Assembly (NCBI GenBank): GCA_015679605.1
Contig: JAAAVE010000063.1
Span: forward strand, 1 to 11,943
Origin: Podila epigama
Taxonomy: Eukaryota; Mortierellomycota; Mortierellomycetes; Mortierellales; Mortierellaceae
Direction: 5' to 3'
DNA length: 11,943 nucleotides
Part shown: piece by piece, positions 9,049 through 11,943 of the stretch
How positions within the stretch are numbered: position 1 is the first letter of the stretch
Layout of the letters: every line of letters starts with the position of its first letter
Program-made: the position numbers and the translations under genes
The notes under the pieces: generated by a model
The model's database searches: none
What the model saw: only the letters and a program-made list of their open reading frames with translations
Told to the model about the DNA's origin: nothing

Positions 9049-9073
9049 AAAAAAAAAAAAAAAAAAAAAAAAA
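9049..9073 (+). repeat. 25-base A tract with flanking GAGCTACAYC repeat
   Basis: Twenty-five consecutive A residues directly follow GAGCTACATC (9039-9048). A near copy, GAGCTACACC, occurs at 9093-9102, and an ACTAGAG tandem doublet sits at 9082-9095. The tract could be a retroposition tail, a simple A homopolymer, or (on the minus strand) a polypyrimidine tract in front of a GATGTAG acceptor. Confidence 0.7.
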
Positions 9074-9700
9074 TCAAAGCAACTAGAGACTAGAGCTACA
9101 CCTCCAACAGCGACAAACGACAACAACGACATCACTCACAATGCCAGAGATACATACATTGCAAAAAGTTGCTCCCCCTTTTTTTATTTGCGTTCCGGTT
9201 GATGGATGCTTTATCAGATGAAGATTGAAAAAGAACAAGGAGAGACGATCTAAAAAGTTTTTGTATCTTTGTATCTAAATCTTTGTTGTTCTACCGTTTT
9301 CATTCCCCCTTGGTCCAGTGACAATGACCATAGTCGTACCCATTGACAAGCAAGAGCAAAAGAGCAAAAAGAGCGGCGAGAACATAAGCAAAAGTATGAG
9401 TAGACATGGTCCACCATCAGCGACGTGAATGTTTTTGTCAACCTCTTCCTTCTACCGCTCAGGCGATGGGTCTATGAACAACAAGAGCGTCCTTTTCGGT
9501 CAAAACAATGACTCGACGATGAGGGGGGGGGGAGCGAGAGTTGCTTGTAAAGCGTCGCGTGAGCAAGAGCTGGCGGTCCGGGTGATCTGTAAAGAGTATC
9601 CTTCTTGTACCTCCACTTTTTCATTGCCCTCTTCTCTTCCATTTTCCTTTGGGTTGGTCATGGTTGACAAGTAATGTTTTCATGTACTTTGTCCAGTATA
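9074..9700. other. Intergenic region with clustered small ORFs
   Basis: A CAA/CGA-rich leader-like stretch (about 9100-9139) precedes an ATG at about 9140 with A at -3 and a 26-codon ORF. It is followed by a 34-codon ORF (9324-9428, MTIVVPIDKQEQKSKKSG...) whose TGA abuts an ATG opening an 81-codon ORF (9429-9674) that crosses a run of ten G (9523-9532). On the minus strand, 9407-9300 encodes 35 residues beginning with a hydrophobic signal-like segment. None has a recognisable domain, and all could be chance ORFs. Confidence 0.3.
9300..9407 (-). CDS. Possible small secreted peptide, 35 aa (doubtful)
   Basis: The ATG at 9407 has a favourable context (ACC before ATG). It opens a frame reading MSTHTFAYVLAALFALLLLL followed by VNG, a plausible signal-peptidase site, and then a 12-residue tail YDYGHCHWTKGE. 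Alternatively a GTACGA donor just after VNG could splice it to downstream sequence, but no convincing second exon is seen. It overlaps antisense small ORFs and has no visible promoter or poly(A) signal, so it may be a chance ORF in Leu/Ala-biased sequence. No family is recognised. Confidence 0.15.
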   Translation of the reverse strand: MSTHTFAYVLAALFALLLLLVNGYDYGHCHWTKGE

Positions 9701-9997
9701 CAAATTTTACCCCCATGGTCACAAAATAATATCTGTGCGCCCATTTCTTTTTTTTTTTTTTCTTTTTATCAGATTAAAATTCTCCGGTCGGAGTAAAAAG
9801 AAAAACTTTCCCCCTCAACACTAACACACAATCCGCGACGGTTCTTGGTTTGTATTAGTTTTTCTTTTTTGGCGTTTTTCGTGTTCATGTTCGTGTTCGA
9901 GTCCGATGGTCTTTTCTGTGGTTTAAGGAAAGCCAAGGCAGGTCGGGGGAAGTCTGCTGAGAGCGATTTTCCTAGGAAAAAGTCGAGAACATGGAAA

Positions 9998-10016
9998 GGG
10001 GGGGAGGGAGGGAGGG
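9998..10016 (+). other. G-quadruplex-forming motif
   Basis: Four G runs (9998-10004, 10006-10008, 10010-10012 and 10014-10016) are separated by single A loops, which is the pattern of the most stable intramolecular parallel quadruplexes. It lies in non-coding DNA on the + strand, so any role would be in transcription, replication or RNA structure. Confidence 0.75.
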
Positions 10017-10623
10017 AGAAGGACGCTAGAAGTGTTCTCTTTGTATAGTACACGGTGTGGCGAAGAGAAGAGTATTAAAAATCCGCCAGGTAAACACGTA
10101 TACACATGTACTAAGAGAATAATGGCGCTGTAGAAGACAATAGGGATTGTCGGCCAAGAACGGTAAGCGTGAGGCTAAAATTGACTGAAAGATTTCCGGG
10201 GTGCATGCATTTACTAAAGAATGGAAAAATAGTGTAGGTTGGTAGGTGGGTAGATAGCGGGGGGGGGGTTCTTGACCTGTTGAGCATCGCATAATTGGGA
10301 AAACAAGGTAAAGGTTGTGCGCCTGTGCGAGAATGTGTGTTTTCTTGAGGGTGTGGTGTTGAGCAGTTGTCTCGTGTGGTTGTGCTTTTTTTGCCTTCAA
10401 GCATAAAGAACAAGGAGTGTGAGAAAAAAAAATAGTAAAGTGGACAACGGGAATGGTTCGGAGACTGACGTAGATCACCACCATCCATAGCCATCGGAGC
10501 GGGTGTTGGTCGGGAGGTTGCGCACAGTGCCAAAAGAAAAAGAGAAACAACGCAGGAAAGAGAGACATGGTAGACATGGTCCGAGAGACATGGGGCGACA
10601 CATATCCGCACACCACACGGACA

Positions 10624-10662
10624 TTGGGCACCCAGACAGACAGACTGACAAGACAGACTGAC
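10624..10662 (+). repeat. GACA/GACT tetranucleotide repeat
   Basis: A degenerate run of AGACAGACAGACTGACAAGA-type units lies in intergenic DNA. On the opposite strand it reads as CTGT/CAGT repeats and is part of the reason long spurious minus-strand ORFs occur here. Confidence 0.7.
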
Positions 10663-11246
10663 AAACGGGCACATTAACACACACATGGACATTTTTTTCT
10701 TTACTCTTTTTTTTTTTTTTTTTTTTCATCTCATCTCTTTCTTGCGGGCGGAGATGTAATAGTCTGGCCGAGCATTGACTAGGAGGGGTGGCTAGAATGG
10801 TCGGTCGACACACATACACATGGGCGTGAGGTAGAGTCGCACGCATGCATGGACGGATGGACGGGACAGAGGGAAATGGCTCTCATCGTCTCACATCATC
10901 CTATTTTTCCTTCCTCGGCTGTTGGTAAGTGGCAGCGAAATAAGAAAGCTTTCAGCGACCGAGTACAAAAGGATCCTGTTATTCATGTACCCATGTATTA
11001 TGTTTGCAAGCAGTTAAGCATGGAAAGTGAGAGCACTCTGGCGCGTAGAGAGGCATTTACTTGCAACAGCATCGAATATGGTACAGTACATGCATGCATG
11101 CGTGCATCCCTCTGGTGCTGACATGGTAGAGTACTGAGTCAGAGTACACAATGCATTATAACTTGTATTGTACTGACACTGAAAAAAAGAATGCCCTTTG
11201 CCAGAATGTGTAAAGCTGTTACGAACACTCAACTATCGTGTTCTGG

Positions 11247-11293
11247 GCTTTTTGAAAAAGCGCTGCGGGTCTGGGGTTTTTTTGGTGCACCAA
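11247..11293. other. Two adjacent perfect inverted repeats
   Basis: GCTTTTTGAAAAAGC (11247-11261, one-base centre) is followed 20 bp later by TTGGTGCACCAA (11282-11293), with a G-run/T-run segment between. They could be dimeric transcription-factor sites or hairpins in RNA. No gene is close enough to assign a role. Confidence 0.5.
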
Positions 11294-11467
11294 TTTACTC
11301 TGGGGTAGGATGTAGACAAGAACAAAGGTCTATTTTGATCTGTTGCCTTTAAGAAGAGAGATGGTCTACTTGAGAACGACACGTTCTGCTATAACACCAT
11401 CATCGTGTATTGTGTATTGAGTGTATTTTGTAGACGAGTGTGTACAACTTTGAGATGTGCATATTTG

Positions 11468-11521
11468 TGCGTGTGTGTGTGTGTGTGTGTGTTTGTGTTT
11501 GTATGTGAGTGTGTGTGTGTG
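11468..11521 (+). repeat. (GT)n microsatellite
   Basis: An imperfect GT repeat, interrupted by GTTTGTGTTTGTATGTGA, covers about 54 bp of intergenic DNA. Its complement gives a spurious His-Thr ORF. Confidence 0.85.
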
Positions 11522-11771
11522 TTCAAGGTGGAAGAGCAAGTAGTTTACCCAATGAGATTGACTATCACGACATGAAAAAGTGCAATGCACAGCAGCATAT
11601 TCCATCCTATCCAATGCCTCCATTCATGACCCATTCACGTCCCACCCCTATCCAACCATCCACTCTTCTTTCGCCATTCTTTGCTCATGGCCAAATTGGC
11701 GGGTTAGGTTGGTAGATGGATGGTCACAACCTTTTATCATCCAATTTTTTTGGGATGCCTATTGTTCCTTT

Positions 11772-11864
11772 GTGGCTCACCGTCTAATTCTGTTTATTCT
11801 TTTTTTTTCTTATTCACTTGCAACAGAATGAGCATGACCATGAACATGAGCAAGAGCACAAAAC
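11772..11864 (+). other. Candidate 3' splice site and short exon at the right edge
   Basis: A CTAAT branch-like sequence (about 11784) and a long pyrimidine tract lead to TTGCAACAG ending at 11826. An ATG follows at 11828, opening MSMTMNMSKSTK, and a GTGAGC donor-like site starts at 11865. Without splicing the frame stops at 11890. This could be the first coding exon of a gene with a 5' UTR intron that continues beyond the window. It could also be an end exon in another frame (NEHDHEHEQEHKT then stop). Only the splice-like signals are visible, so this is weak. Confidence 0.25.
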
Positions 11865-11943
11865 GTGAGCACCGATGGTGGAGGACCTAATAGGGATCTT
11901 CAATTGTTCGCGGGTGACTCGAGGCTGGGTTTGCCCCCCCCCC

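Larger units (their letters stand above)
9701..10700. other. Unassigned region, purine- and G-run-rich
   Basis: No gene is recognised. The + strand carries a long T run (about 9748-9762), a 14-bp perfect palindrome TTTTCCTAGGAAAA at 9968-9981, a G-quadruplex motif at 9998-10016, ten G at 10259-10268, and a GACA/GACT repeat at about 10624-10662. Two minus-strand ORFs of 212 and 193 codons overlap in different frames across 10026-10692. Both are Ser/Leu/Pro/Cys/His-rich low complexity without motifs, reflecting few minus-strand stop triplets in this composition. Confidence 0.45.
10701..11820. other. Unassigned region with T tract, inverted repeats and GT microsatellite
   Basis: The contents are a 20-base T run (10707-10726), CATGCATG-type alternating purine-pyrimidine clusters (10843-10850, 11089-11106), a bZIP-type TGAGTCA site inside an imperfect GTACT...AGTAC palindrome (11131-11147), two close perfect inverted repeats (11247-11261 and 11282-11293) and a GT repeat (about 11468-11521). 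A GTAAGT donor-like site is at 10925-10930. No ORF here resembles a known protein. Confidence 0.45.

Noticed and set aside
9950-9985. CTGAGA near a palindrome, considered as a TPP riboswitch
   Set aside because: The other conserved thiamine-box segments are absent downstream.
10026-10692. Two overlapping minus-strand ORFs of 212 and 193 codons
   Set aside because: They are open in different frames over the same DNA, are rich in Ser/Leu/Pro/Cys/His from simple repeats and show no motif; a third frame is also largely open nearby. Composition with few minus-strand stop triplets explains them.
8222-11521. Simple repeats considered as a CRISPR array or telomere
   Set aside because: They are short-unit microsatellites without spacers and do not match telomeric TTAGGG-type units.

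Overview
The window looks like nuclear DNA from an early-diverging filamentous fungus. Genes are broken by short spliceosomal introns (about 95-170 bp, one of 341 bp) with GTAAGT/GTATGT/GTACGT-type donors and YAG acceptors. Coding DNA mixes C/G-ending codons, while intergenic DNA is full of A/T homopolymers and CA/CT/GT repeats. My best guess is Mucoromycota, possibly Mortierellales; this rests on style and gene content, not on a marker gene.

The left 8.2 kb is compact and holds four genes. ESF1 (289-3030, +, four exons, 769 aa) is a nucleolar pre-rRNA processing factor. It converges on the gene for the delta subunit of translation initiation factor eIF2B (3339-5978, -, five exons, 651 aa). 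The eIF2B-delta gene is divergent from a small LYR-motif protein gene (6157-6471, +, 104 aa), with only 178 bp between the two start codons. The LYR gene converges on a four-exon gene (6934-8189, -, 310 aa) for a BtuF/FhuD-type substrate-binding protein of the bacterial vitamin B12/siderophore-binding class. The first two exons of that last gene are only 48 and 49 bp, so simple ORF calling misses the diagnostic N-terminus. When joined, all four exons give one continuous reading frame that follows the bacterial family without a gap in the N-terminal region.

The right 3.7 kb (8190-11943) contains no gene I can assign. It holds microsatellites (GGAT-type, GACA-type, GT), a 25-base A tract, a G-quadruplex motif, perfect inverted repeats, repeated TGCATGCA octamers, a few short ORFs, and near the right edge a strong 3' splice site followed by an ATG. 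It reads as a long intergenic or 5' regulatory region, perhaps upstream of a gene beyond the right edge.

ESF1 and eIF2B-delta are both housekeeping growth genes (ribosome production and translation initiation), but nothing shows they are co-regulated. The most interesting item is the eukaryotic, intron-bearing, leaderless BtuF-like gene, which may relate to intracellular cobalamin handling in early-diverging fungi.
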